From: Oscillospiraceae bacterium
Lineage (GTDB): Bacteria; Bacillota; Clostridia; Oscillospirales; Ruminococcaceae
Assembly: GCA_022769565.1 (NCBI GenBank)
Contig: JALEJQ010000089.1
Span: 1-63,143 of the forward strand
DNA length: 63,143 nt
Direction of reading: 5' to 3'
Both the position numbers and the translations under genes were made by a program. Under the pieces are notes generated by a model. It made no database searches and was not told the DNA's origin. It saw only the letters and a list, made by a program, of their open reading frames with translations. Shown here piece after piece: positions 7,091-14,924 of the stretch (positions are counted from its first letter, which is position 1; the number at the start of each line of letters is the position of its first letter).

Positions 7091-7671
7091 AACTTTTACC
7101 AAGAATCTTTATATCAATACAACCACAGCAAATTCAAACGCTATGCCCTCTATTTGGCGTTTTGTGAGTTTAAATGTAATTTTACCCTATGAATTTTAAA
7201 ACGCCTTAAAATAGCGTTTAAATTCGTTTTAAGGCACTATATTTCAAATATAAGTTGAAATCGTATGCAAAGATGTTGGCAAAGAAATTTTTGATAGTTC
7301 TGACTTCATCGTTGGAGCGGCAGGTCTACAGCCAATTTGAGGGCTATATAAAAAATAACCGCCTATAATGGGCGGTTGAATACTGTATTTTATACCTTCT
7401 GACACAGTAAAAAACTTCAAAATTCGTCTGTAAGCCTTTATGTAGAACTCTATTTGTTGAGAGCAACAAAATGTCTCCATAATGGATACAAGATGTATAC
7501 AGTTTGGAGACACAGGTTAGGTAAGGATAGATTAGTATAGGATATATAAGTATAATAATATATATTTATATTAATAAAAAGATTTAAAATAATAATCTAA
7601 ATATAGTTATAGGGGATAAAAACGGCAAGCCGCTTCCCTATCAAAAATTTTTATGTTTGTGGAGGTGCAAA
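7091..7671. other. Noncoding AT-rich stretch between repressor and integrase
   Basis: No convincing gene is visible. The stretch contains a 9-bp inverted repeat (GCCTTAAAA at 7203-7211 with TTTTAAGGC at 7227-7235). It also holds a second hairpin of the same plan as the one after the repressor, AACCGCC/GGCGGTT at 7357-7377, and a long AT-rich tract (about 7530-7615) that may contain the integrase promoter. A minus-strand open frame at 7244-7513 has no ribosome binding site or recognisable product and is not called. Confidence 0.5.
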
Positions 7672-9135
7672 ATGAAAACAGGAGCCGCATATATCAGGGT
7701 ATCGACAGAGGATCAGGTCGAACTCTCCCCCGATTCTCAGCTTAAGATGATCGAGAAATACGCTAAGGACAATGACATTGTACTCAGCAAGCAATATATA
7801 TACGCCGATGAGGGCATAAGCGGAAGAACGGTCAAGAAGCGTCCTGCATTCCAGGAGATGATCGCAACCGCCAAAACAAAGCCGAAACCGTTTGATGTAA
7901 TACTTGTCTGGAAGTTGTCACGTTTCGCCCGTAATCGTGAAGATAGTATTGTGTACAAATCAATGCTCAAAAAAGACTGCGGAATAGACGTTGTATCTGT
8001 TTCTGAGCCTGTGGGATCCGATAAGACCTCAATACTTATCGAGGCACTCCTCGAAGCAATGGACGAATACTATTCCGTAAATCTTGCCGAAGAGGTACGC
8101 CGAGGAATGACTGAAAAAATATCAAGGGGCGGTATAGTTGTTGCTCCGCCCTTTGGCTATAAGATACAAGATGATATTTACGTCCCCGAAGAAAACGAGG
8201 CACCTATCATACAAAAAATATTTGCCGATTATGTTGCAGGCAAAGGAGCTTTGGCGATCGCAAGAGAGCTTAACGACCTCGGCATAAAAACGCATCAAGG
8301 CAAGCTGTTTGATGCTCGCAAGATAACGTATATTCTATCTAACCCGACTTACATTGGTAAACTGCGTTGGTCGACCAACGGCAAGGCAAGCAAATCTCAT
8401 GACTATGTGCCAAACGAGAGTACGGTTATAGTTGACGGCAAGCACCAGCCCATCATTGCCCCCGAAACCTTCGAGGCGGCACAAAAAATAATTGCTCAGG
8501 ACAAGGCCAAATATCCCAAGCATTATAATCAGCGCAAAAATGAGTATTTTTTCCGTGGGATAGTACGCTGTTCCTCTTGCGGAGCAACATTAACAAAACT
8601 GTCCGACAAAGAAAACAGCTTGCAATGCTACAAATACGCTCACGGCGTATGCAAAGAATCGCATTGCATAGCAACGGCAAAGCTCAGATCCGCCGTTGTG
8701 GAAAAAATGAGAGCCGATGCCGGAAACCCCAACTTTAAACCGACTCTTGAAAAAGCCGAAAAGCCAAAATCTATGACATCAAACATCGACCTCATAAAAG
8801 ACAAAATAAAGCGTGAGGAAATGAAACTGGAGCGCATCAAAGAAGCATATGAGGACGGAATTGACAGCCTTGATGAATACAAAGCCAACAAAATAAAAAT
8901 AACCGCAGTCCTTGACGAGCTGCGGAATAAATTGCAGGCTGAAATGTCCGCTATCGGAGATACCGCCGATGAGATAGACTACTCAGCATTCAAAGATAGG
9001 CTTACATCTGTTGTAAATATCATTTCTGCGGCTGATGTAACCCCCGAAGCGTTTAATGATGCGCTGTTGTCGGTCGTATCAAAAATCGTGTTTGACCGCA
9101 AAAAGACGCAGATTGATATAGTTTATAAGGGTTAA
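7672..9135 (+). CDS. Large serine recombinase, phage integrase
   Basis: The ATG at 7672 follows GGAGGTG at correct spacing, giving 487 residues. The N-terminal resolvase domain (about 1-145) carries the catalytic Ser11 in YIRVSTEDQ and the conserved YADEGISGR and RFARNRED blocks. A recombinase domain follows (about 160-275). The zinc-ribbon is at about 300-345 (CSSCGATL and a second Cys pair), and a coiled-coil C-terminus (about 360-430) is typical of integrases with directional control. Enzymes of this class integrate phages at one specific attB, and the gene normally lies next to the attachment site. Here it ends 11 bases before the truncated manganese-catalase gene. Confidence 0.93.
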   Translation: MKTGAAYIRVSTEDQVELSPDSQLKMIEKYAKDNDIVLSKQYIYADEGISGRTVKKRPAFQEMIATAKTKPKPFDVILVWKLSRFARNREDSIVYKSMLKKDCGIDVVSVSEPVGSDKTSILIEALLEAMDEYYSVNLAEEVRRGMTEKISRGGIVVAPPFGYKIQDDIYVPEENEAPIIQKIFADYVAGKGALAIARELNDLGIKTHQGKLFDARKITYILSNPTYIGKLRWSTNGKASKSHDYVPNESTVIVDGKHQPIIAPETFEAAQKIIAQDKAKYPKHYNQRKNEYFFRGIVRCSSCGATLTKLSDKENSLQCYKYAHGVCKESHCIATAKLRSAVVEKMRADAGNPNFKPTLEKAEKPKSMTSNIDLIKDKIKREEMKLERIKEAYEDGIDSLDEYKANKIKITAVLDELRNKLQAEMSAIGDTADEIDYSAFKDRLTSVVNIISAADVTPEAFNDALLSVVSKIVFDRKKTQIDIVYKG

Positions 9136-9165
9136 GTATAAGTGTTTGAGGTTTGGCGGTCCAGA
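9136..9165. other. Probable prophage attachment site (right end)
   Basis: The sequence between the integrase stop and the conserved GGPDGE codons of the truncated catalase is where phage DNA must join host DNA. The host-like protein alignment begins at FGGPDGEL (9150-9173), so the crossover lies at or just before 9150-9160. The exact core cannot be set without the left junction. Confidence 0.6.
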
Positions 9166-9673
9166 TGGTGAGTTAGGAGCCTCTCTGCGTTACTTATCGC
9201 AAAGATATTCCATGCCCTATGCCAAAGTAAAGGGAACGCTTACCGACATCGGAACGGAAGAGCTTGGTCATATGGAAATGATCTCCGCAATAGTTTACCA
9301 GCTTACCCGTGACCTATCGCTTGAAGAGATCAAGCAAAGCGGTTTTGACAAATATTTTGTAGACCATACCACAGGTATCTACCCGATAGCCGCTTCCGGA
9401 GTACCGTTCTCTGCTGCTATATTCCAGTCTACTGGCGATGTGATATCGGATCTTACAGAAGACCTTGCAGCTGAACAAAAAGCAAGGACCACCTATGACA
9501 ACATTCTGAGATTAGCTGATGACCCCGATGTTAAGGATCCCATAAGATTCCTGCGGCAAAGAGAGCTTGTGCATTTCCAGCGCTTCGGCGAGTGTCTGAG
9601 GATCACTCAGGACAATCTGAACGCCAAGAACTTTTACGCATTCAATCCTGCTTTTGATAAAAAGATCAAATAA
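9146..9673 (+). pseudogene. cotJC: Manganese catalase/CotJC-family gene lacking its N-terminus (split by prophage)
   Basis: About 175 residues match the CotJC/manganese-catalase family from the GGPDGEL block onwards. They include the metal-ligand regions GTEELGHMEM, LAAEQKARTTY and RQRELVHFQRF, each with the expected Glu or His. The family normally has about 30 more residues before GGPDGEL. Here the frame runs back into the end of the integrase gene with no ribosome binding site, so the 5' part is missing and should lie beyond the left end of the prophage. The protein is a dinuclear manganese enzyme that removes peroxide and in spore formers is a coat protein. Phage excision should restore an intact gene. 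A TTG at 9146 could initiate a truncated product, but it would lack one metal-ligand helix. Confidence 0.85.
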
Positions 9674-9683
9674 ATAACAAACG

Positions 9684-9711
9684 AGCCGGCGCAGCTTTTA
9701 CTGTACCGGCT
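9684..9711. terminator. Convergent terminator between catalase fragment and azlD
   Basis: AGCCGG (9684-9689) pairs with CCGGCT (9706-9711), with an inner GCAG/CTG pairing and short T-rich flanks on the plus side. It separates two convergent genes. Confidence 0.55.
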
Positions 9712-9715
9712 TGAT

Positions 9716-10042
9716 TTAAAATACAAATTGTACAAGCAGCATATAGCATACTGTTCCAACTGCAATTGAGAGAAGCATCTGCTTTTTCCAAAGATGAAGA
9801 GCTACTACCACGATTATGGAAATAAGCTCGGGTATGCCGTGACTTCCTGCAAAAATATCCACATTTTTCAAGCAATACACAATAAGCATCCCGAAAACCG
9901 CCGGAGGAAGAAATTTACCGAGGAATTGAACATACTTAGGCGTAGGCTTGCCCGAGGGAAAAACGATAAACGGCAGAAACCGTGTAGCCATTGTTCCGAG
10001 AACCACCATAAGTATGGTAATTATCTGTTCTGTCAGCGTCAT
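9716..10042 (-). CDS. azlD: AzlD-family branched-chain amino acid export subunit
   Basis: A 108-residue, very hydrophobic protein with about four membrane helices and the family blocks [18 protein letters not shown] and [17 protein letters not shown]. AzlD is the small partner of AzlC; the pair exports branched-chain amino acids and their analogues across the inner membrane. The ATG overlaps the azlC stop by four bases, so the two are coupled. Length is normal for the family. Confidence 0.9.
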   Translation of the reverse strand: MTLTEQIITILMVVLGTMATRFLPFIVFPSGKPTPKYVQFLGKFLPPAVFGMLIVYCLKNVDIFAGSHGIPELISIIVVVALHLWKKQMLLSIAVGTVCYMLLVQFVF

Positions 10043-10746
10043 ACAGCTTCACCGCCTTTGTCAAGCGGCTTTCTCAGCAATGTAAGCACCGCAAGTATAG
10101 CGATCATTGAGGGCAGAATAAAATCGTCCGCTCCGAATGCCGCAAGACACAGCACCGACAATCCCAATCCAAGCAAAGAACTTGTATGATTTTTCTCTTT
10201 CATCCATTGTTCCATAAAAATTACAACGAACATTGCCGTCATTACAAACTCTATTCCCTCTGTATTGAAACCGATAAACGACCCGAATATTCCGCCGAGC
10301 GTAGACCCAAAAAACCAGTAAAAATGATTCAGCAAATTAACAAAGAACATAAACCAGCCTTTGTCACAGTTTTCGGGTATGTCAGCGGTATAATTTATGG
10401 AGAAGCTCTCATCGCACATTCCGAAAATAAGATAAAACTTCTTCCAGCCTGTGCCTTTATACTTATCAAGCATGGATATTCCGTAAAATAAGTGCCTTGC
10501 GTTAATCATAAGTGTCATAACAAACGCCTGGAGCGGATCAAAGGCTCCCATAAGCAGATTTACCGTTACAAATTCCATAGACCCGGCAAAAATAGTAATG
10601 CTCATTAGCATGGGATACCAGAAGCTGAATCCCGAAACGTTCATATATATTCCGTATGTAAGCCCCAAAAACCAGAATCCGGCAAAGATCGGCACCGTAT
10701 GAGGGAACGCCGCTTTAAAAGAATTTTTTATTACTCCTTTTTTCAT
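10039..10746 (-). CDS. azlC: AzlC-family branched-chain amino acid export permease
   Basis: The 235-residue product has the family signature blocks [20 protein letters not shown] and [20 protein letters not shown], and NARHLFYG in the third membrane segment. About six to seven membrane helices are visible. It forms the large subunit of the AzlCD exporter with the overlapping downstream gene. A minus-strand -10 (TATAAT) with a TTGATT -35 lies just upstream, so the pair is its own transcription unit, divergent from the MFS gene. Confidence 0.92.
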   Translation of the reverse strand: MKKGVIKNSFKAAFPHTVPIFAGFWFLGLTYGIYMNVSGFSFWYPMLMSITIFAGSMEFVTVNLLMGAFDPLQAFVMTLMINARHLFYGISMLDKYKGTGWKKFYLIFGMCDESFSINYTADIPENCDKGWFMFFVNLLNHFYWFFGSTLGGIFGSFIGFNTEGIEFVMTAMFVVIFMEQWMKEKNHTSSLLGLGLSVLCLAAFGADDFILPSMIAILAVLTLLRKPLDKGGEAV

Positions 10747-10859
10747 TTTCTATACTTACTTTCCTTATTTTTGACTTAATTATTATAACATATTTTTATA
10801 AAAAATCAATAGCGGATATATTATCAAAATATACACGGTAATTTTTATTGCTTTTTGTC

Positions 10860-10888
10860 TTGAAAACATCAAACAGATATGTTATACT
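10860..10888 (+). promoter_or_regulatory. Promoter of the MFS-FliB pair
   Basis: TTGAAA (10860-10865), a 17-base spacer and TATACT (10883-10888) lie 39 bases before the ATG of the MFS transporter. Confidence 0.65.
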
Positions 10889-10926
10889 TATGAAAATTTG
10901 CAGTAAAAAGAGGTAAATTCGCAAAA

Positions 10927-12117
10927 ATGCTTAAACTGGGCTATAACCACACAATTGCAGCCAGCTGTATCGGATATGTTACGCAGGCGATAGTAAATAT
11001 CTTTGTTACGCTTTTGTTTGTAATTTTTCAAAACCAATACGGGATAGATATTGAAAAAATAACGCTGCTTATTGCAGTAAATTTTACCATACAGCTTCTT
11101 GTTGATCTTCTGTCAGCAAAATTTGTAAATAAGATAGGATACAGAAAATGTATTATAGCGGCACATATTTTTGCAGCTTTGGGAATAGGCGGACTGGCTG
11201 TCTTTCCGTCCGTACTCCCCTCCCCTTACATCGGTCTGCTGTTTTCCGTAATTTTATATGCCATAGGCGGTGGACTTACCGAGGTGCTGATAAGTCCCAT
11301 AGTTGAAGCGTGTCCGACGGATAACAAATCATCTGTAATGAGTATGCTCCATTCATTTTATTGCTGGGGTTCGGTAGCTGTTATTGCAGTATCAACATTG
11401 TTTTTCCACTGTTTCGGAAAAGAAAAATGGCAGGTATTAGCTTTGTTATGGACTATAATTCCCCTGTTCAACGTTTTTTTCTTCTCCAAAGTTCCTATTG
11501 AACAGCTTACAGAAGAAGGCGATGAAATGCCTGTCAGGGAGCTTGCCTCACAAAAAATATTCTGGGTGCTTATCGTGCTTATCTTTGTTTCGGGAGCTTC
11601 CGAGCTTGCAATGAGCCAATGGGCTTCCAGCTTTGCAGAAAAAGGACTTGGAATATCTAAAACCGCAGGCGACCTTATGGGTCCGTGCCTTTTTTCCGTT
11701 TTTATGGGAATTTCAAGACTGTTTTATGCCAAGTACAGCGAGAAGATAAACCTGCTTGGATTCATTATAATAAGCGGCATGGTTTGTATTATTTCCTATC
11801 TGACGTCAGCCTTTTCGCTTTCTCCCGTTATTGCTCTCGCAGGCTGCGGATTATGCGGACTTTCTGTAGGAGTTCTTTGGCCGGGAGTATTCAGCATAGC
11901 TTCTTCAAAATTTCCAAAGGGCGGTACGGCTCTGTTTGCATTAATGGCTCTTGCAGGTGATTTGGGCTGCTCAAGCGGACCTGCACTTGTCGGTATAGTG
12001 TCGGGAGCCTTTGGAGAAAATCTTAAAGCAGGTTTGTTCTCTGCGGTTATTTTCCCTGTTCTGCTGATTATTTTTGCTCGGATATTAAAGAAAAAACAAA
12101 TTGAAGACAAGGAATAA
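10927..12117 (+). CDS. MFS transporter, FucP-like
   Basis: The protein has 396 residues and 12 predicted membrane helices with a central loop at about 190-210. Blocks such as KFVNKIGYRKCIIAAHI (the motif A region between helices 2 and 3) and GLSVGVLWPGVFSIASSKFP are typical of the sugar-type MFS branch. The substrate cannot be read from the sequence. An AGAGGT site precedes the ATG. The following FliB-like gene starts only five bases after the stop, so the two are co-transcribed. Confidence 0.85.
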   Translation: MLKLGYNHTIAASCIGYVTQAIVNIFVTLLFVIFQNQYGIDIEKITLLIAVNFTIQLLVDLLSAKFVNKIGYRKCIIAAHIFAALGIGGLAVFPSVLPSPYIGLLFSVILYAIGGGLTEVLISPIVEACPTDNKSSVMSMLHSFYCWGSVAVIAVSTLFFHCFGKEKWQVLALLWTIIPLFNVFFFSKVPIEQLTEEGDEMPVRELASQKIFWVLIVLIFVSGASELAMSQWASSFAEKGLGISKTAGDLMGPCLFSVFMGISRLFYAKYSEKINLLGFIIISGMVCIISYLTSAFSLSPVIALAGCGLCGLSVGVLWPGVFSIASSKFPKGGTALFALMALAGDLGCSSGPALVGIVSGAFGENLKAGLFSAVIFPVLLIIFARILKKKQIEDKE

Positions 12118-12121
12118 AACT

Positions 12122-13153
12122 ATGAAAGTTGTTACTCCCGATTATTACAGCATTTTTAAATGTACTGCCGCCAAATGTCCCGATAACTGCTGTATCGGCT
12201 GGGAAATAGATGTGGACGAAGATACATACAACAAATATTTAAAGATTGACGGTGACTTCGGCAACAGGCTAAGAAGCAATATTACCATATCCGAGGACGG
12301 CAGCCGATGCTTCCGACTTACCCCCGGTGAACGCTGCCCGTTTCTTAATGAAAACAATCTTTGCGATATAATTTTAAACGCAGGCGAAGAAAATCTGTGC
12401 AGTATATGTGAAAACCACCCGAGATTTCACAACTGCTTCGGAAACATCCGTGAAACAGGAATAGGTATAAGCTGTATTGAAGCTGCAATAATACTTTTAA
12501 CAAAGCAGGATAAAACCAGCTTTGTTTCGGAAATTACCGATGAACCGCCTTATGAAATTGATTATGACGAAAACTTTCTTAATTTTCTCCTTAAAGTCAG
12601 AAATAACATAATCAATATTCTTCAGGACAGAAGCAAGTCCGTTAAACAACGGTTCCTTAGTACTCTTATCTACGCAGAATTTGCCCAAACTATGGCCGAC
12701 AGCGGAAATTTTTCTGATCCTAATGCAGCAGGTTTTGATTTTGATGAAATATGCGAAGAAAGAACCGATATAAAAGAATTTATAGAAATATTAAAAGCTC
12801 TGATACCCTTAAACGATGAATGGAATATGAAAGTGAACAATATTGATATTCATACGGATATAGCAAAGGTTGCAGAAGAAAATCCCGTTATGCTTGAACA
12901 GCTTTCGGTATATTTTATTTACCGCCACTTTTTGAGCGCAGTATATGACGAGGATATTATTGCAAGAGTTAAGTTTGCAGTATTTTGCTGCCTTGCAACA
13001 ATTCTTATATCCGCAAATTCCAACAGCTTTGCGGAAGCTGCCTGCCTTGTTTCAAAAGAAATAGAATACTGCAGCGAAAATATAGACGCAATACTTGACA
13101 GCTCATATACATATGATGCAATGAAAACAGAACGGCTCATCTCTGTTCTGTAA
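12122..13153 (+). CDS. FliB-like lysine-N-methylase family protein
   Basis: The ATG at 12122 is preferred because AAGGA overlaps the MFS stop region at proper spacing; an upstream in-frame TTG lies inside the transporter gene. The 343-residue protein carries the Cys-rich N-terminal signature of the flagellin lysine-N-methylase family: CTAAKCPDNCCIGWEI (about 15-30), RCPFLNENNLCDI and NLCSICENHPRF (about 72-105). Those cysteines are expected to hold an iron-sulphur cluster. The C-terminal half is helical and variable. In Salmonella FliB methylates flagellin lysines. No flagellar gene lies nearby, so the protein substrate here is open. Confidence 0.75.
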   Translation: MKVVTPDYYSIFKCTAAKCPDNCCIGWEIDVDEDTYNKYLKIDGDFGNRLRSNITISEDGSRCFRLTPGERCPFLNENNLCDIILNAGEENLCSICENHPRFHNCFGNIRETGIGISCIEAAIILLTKQDKTSFVSEITDEPPYEIDYDENFLNFLLKVRNNIINILQDRSKSVKQRFLSTLIYAEFAQTMADSGNFSDPNAAGFDFDEICEERTDIKEFIEILKALIPLNDEWNMKVNNIDIHTDIAKVAEENPVMLEQLSVYFIYRHFLSAVYDEDIIARVKFAVFCCLATILISANSNSFAEAACLVSKEIEYCSENIDAILDSSYTYDAMKTERLISVL

Positions 13154-13158
13154 AATGA

Positions 13159-13195
13159 AAATACTGCACACTTCACCAAGGAATGCGCAGTATTT
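13159..13195. terminator. Bidirectional terminator between fliB-like gene and mreB
   Basis: AAATACTGC (13159-13167) and GCAGTATTT (13187-13195) form a perfect 9-bp stem, followed by TTGTTTTA on the plus strand and A/T-rich sequence on the other side. It serves the two convergent genes. Confidence 0.75.
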
Positions 13196-13203
13196 TTGTT
13201 TTA

Positions 13204-14211
13204 TCAGCTTCTGTAAAGAGATACGTTTTCAAAACCGTCCAGCAGCTTGTCAAGACAAGTGAAAGCGCGCTGCGCACCTTTTGCAACACAGGAGATAGGG
13301 TCATCCGCAACGTGACAGGGTACGCCTATTTCCTTAGATAGCAATCTGTCAATTCCGTTTATCAATGCCCCTCCGCCTGTAAGATATATTCCGTTCTGGC
13401 ATATATCGCCAACAAGTTCGGGAGGAGTGCTCTCAAAAACGCTTTTTACGGTAAACAAAATTTCATTGATATGCTCGATTATTGCTTCGTAAATGTCGTA
13501 ATCGGATATTTCAAGGCATTCGGGAAGCCCTCTGATAAGATGCCGTCCCTTAATTATCATTGATCTTCTTCCGTCAGGGTCAAATACATTGGCAGCGCTT
13601 ATTTTTGCCATTTCAGCAGTTTTTTCTCCGATAAGTATCCTGTAACGGTTACCCACATATTTTACAATAGCCTTGTCCAGCTTATTTCCTGCGACCTTAA
13701 TGGATGCTTTGGAAACAATGCCGTTCATGGAAATAATTGCAATATCGGTAGTTCCGCCGCCTATGTCCACGACCATATTTCCGTTGGGAGCAGAAATATC
13801 CACGCCTGCACCCATAAGCGCCGCAACCGGTTCTTCAATAAGATACACTTTTTTTGCTCCGGCAATTTTGGCTGCTTCGATAACCGCACGGCTCTCCACA
13901 TCTGTAATGGAAGACGGAACACACATAACGATATTAGGCATAAGAAGCTGCTTGCCCGTTACTTTTTCAATAAAAGCGGTTATCATATATTCAGTCATTT
14001 TGTGGTCGGAAATAACACCGTCGCTGAGCGGCTGTACAACCAAAATATGTTCGGGAGTTTTACCGAGCATTCTGTATGCCTCGCTGCCCACTGCAATGAC
14101 TTCGTCTGTTTTTGTATTAAAAGCAACAATAGACGGCTCGTTAAGTACGATACCTTTGCTGCCCATTGTTATCATAATATTTGCAGTACCTAAATCAATA
14201 CCTATATCCAT
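13204..14211 (-). CDS. mreB: MreB/Mbl-family actin-like cell-shape protein
   Basis: The protein has 335 residues. The phosphate-binding motifs of the actin fold are clear: IDLGTAN near the start, VDIGGGTTDIA at about 150 and LTGGGALINGI near 280. The PSSITDVESRAV and EEPVAALMGAG blocks are typical of MreB. It polymerises under the membrane and positions cell-wall synthesis. It is the third gene of the recD2-comF-mreB operon, separate from the usual mreCD cluster, which favours an Mbl or MreBH-type paralogue over the mreBCD copy. Confidence 0.9.
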   Translation of the reverse strand: MDIGIDLGTANIMITMGSKGIVLNEPSIVAFNTKTDEVIAVGSEAYRMLGKTPEHILVVQPLSDGVISDHKMTEYMITAFIEKVTGKQLLMPNIVMCVPSSITDVESRAVIEAAKIAGAKKVYLIEEPVAALMGAGVDISAPNGNMVVDIGGGTTDIAIISMNGIVSKASIKVAGNKLDKAIVKYVGNRYRILIGEKTAEMAKISAANVFDPDGRRSMIIKGRHLIRGLPECLEISDYDIYEAIIEHINEILFTVKSVFESTPPELVGDICQNGIYLTGGGALINGIDRLLSKEIGVPCHVADDPISCVAKGAQRAFTCLDKLLDGFENVSLYRS

Positions 14212-14225
14212 AAAAATTCAGCCTT

Positions 14226-14924
14226 TCATCTAATTGTAGTCGCCGCTGCCGCAGCTATGACCGCCGCCGCACCCATTTCTTTCAGAAGGCCTGCGCATTC
14301 GTTTATCGTGGAGCCGGTAGTCATAACATCATCGCACAAAATAACGACCTTTCCTTCAAGTCCTTCGGGATTCCCTTTAAAATAAATGTTTTCAGCATTT
14401 TTCTTTCGCATCTGCAAAGATAGCTTATGCTGTGCAACTAAGGATTCACGCTTTGCGAGAGCGTCGGTCTTTACAGGGACCTTCAATATATCGGAAAGAG
14501 AAAGTGCAAGCATTTCCGCTTGGTTATATCCTCGTTTTCTCAGTTTTATTTTTGACATCGGAACAGGGATTATATAATCCGCTTTAAATTTATAATGATC
14601 TCCGCAAATATCATCATACAGCTTTTCAGCAACAATATCCGGAAATATCCTGTTTTTGGTGTTTTTAAGGTAAACTACCGCTTCTTTGGCAACGCCCGTA
14701 TAATAAAAAGCGGCATAACACCGTACATAATTCAGCTTTTCGCTGCCGCATACGCATTGTGTACGGCCGTTTCCGCAGCCAAGACAAAGCTCACTGCCCG
14801 TCTGCGGAAGCTCATCATAGCATTTTTCGCAATACGGTATATCCCATTTTATAACATTTCCGCAAAGCGGACACCTGTTCGGGAAAAACAGATCAAGAAC
14901 AAAATCTTTGATACGGCGGGACAT
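14226..14924 (-). CDS. comF: ComF-family phosphoribosyltransferase-like protein
   Basis: The 232-residue protein starts with a zinc-ribbon (CPLCGNVI, CEKCYDEL, CLGCGNGRTQCVCG, about 17-65) and ends in a type I phosphoribosyltransferase fold with the PRPP loop VILCDDVMTTGSTINE (about 190-205). ComF family members support uptake or processing of transforming DNA. The start codon directly abuts the stop of recD2, and mreB follows after 14 bases, so the three genes form one operon. Pairing with a RecD2 helicase fits a DNA-processing role. Confidence 0.9.
   Translation of the reverse strand: MSRRIKDFVLDLFFPNRCPLCGNVIKWDIPYCEKCYDELPQTGSELCLGCGNGRTQCVCGSEKLNYVRCYAAFYYTGVAKEAVVYLKNTKNRIFPDIVAEKLYDDICGDHYKFKADYIIPVPMSKIKLRKRGYNQAEMLALSLSDILKVPVKTDALAKRESLVAQHKLSLQMRKKNAENIYFKGNPEGLEGKVVILCDDVMTTGSTINECAGLLKEMGAAAVIAAAAATTIR

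Noticed and set aside
7244-7513. An 89-codon minus-strand frame between repressor and integrase
   Set aside because: No ribosome binding site, low-quality translation, and it overlaps a hairpin. It is treated as noncoding.
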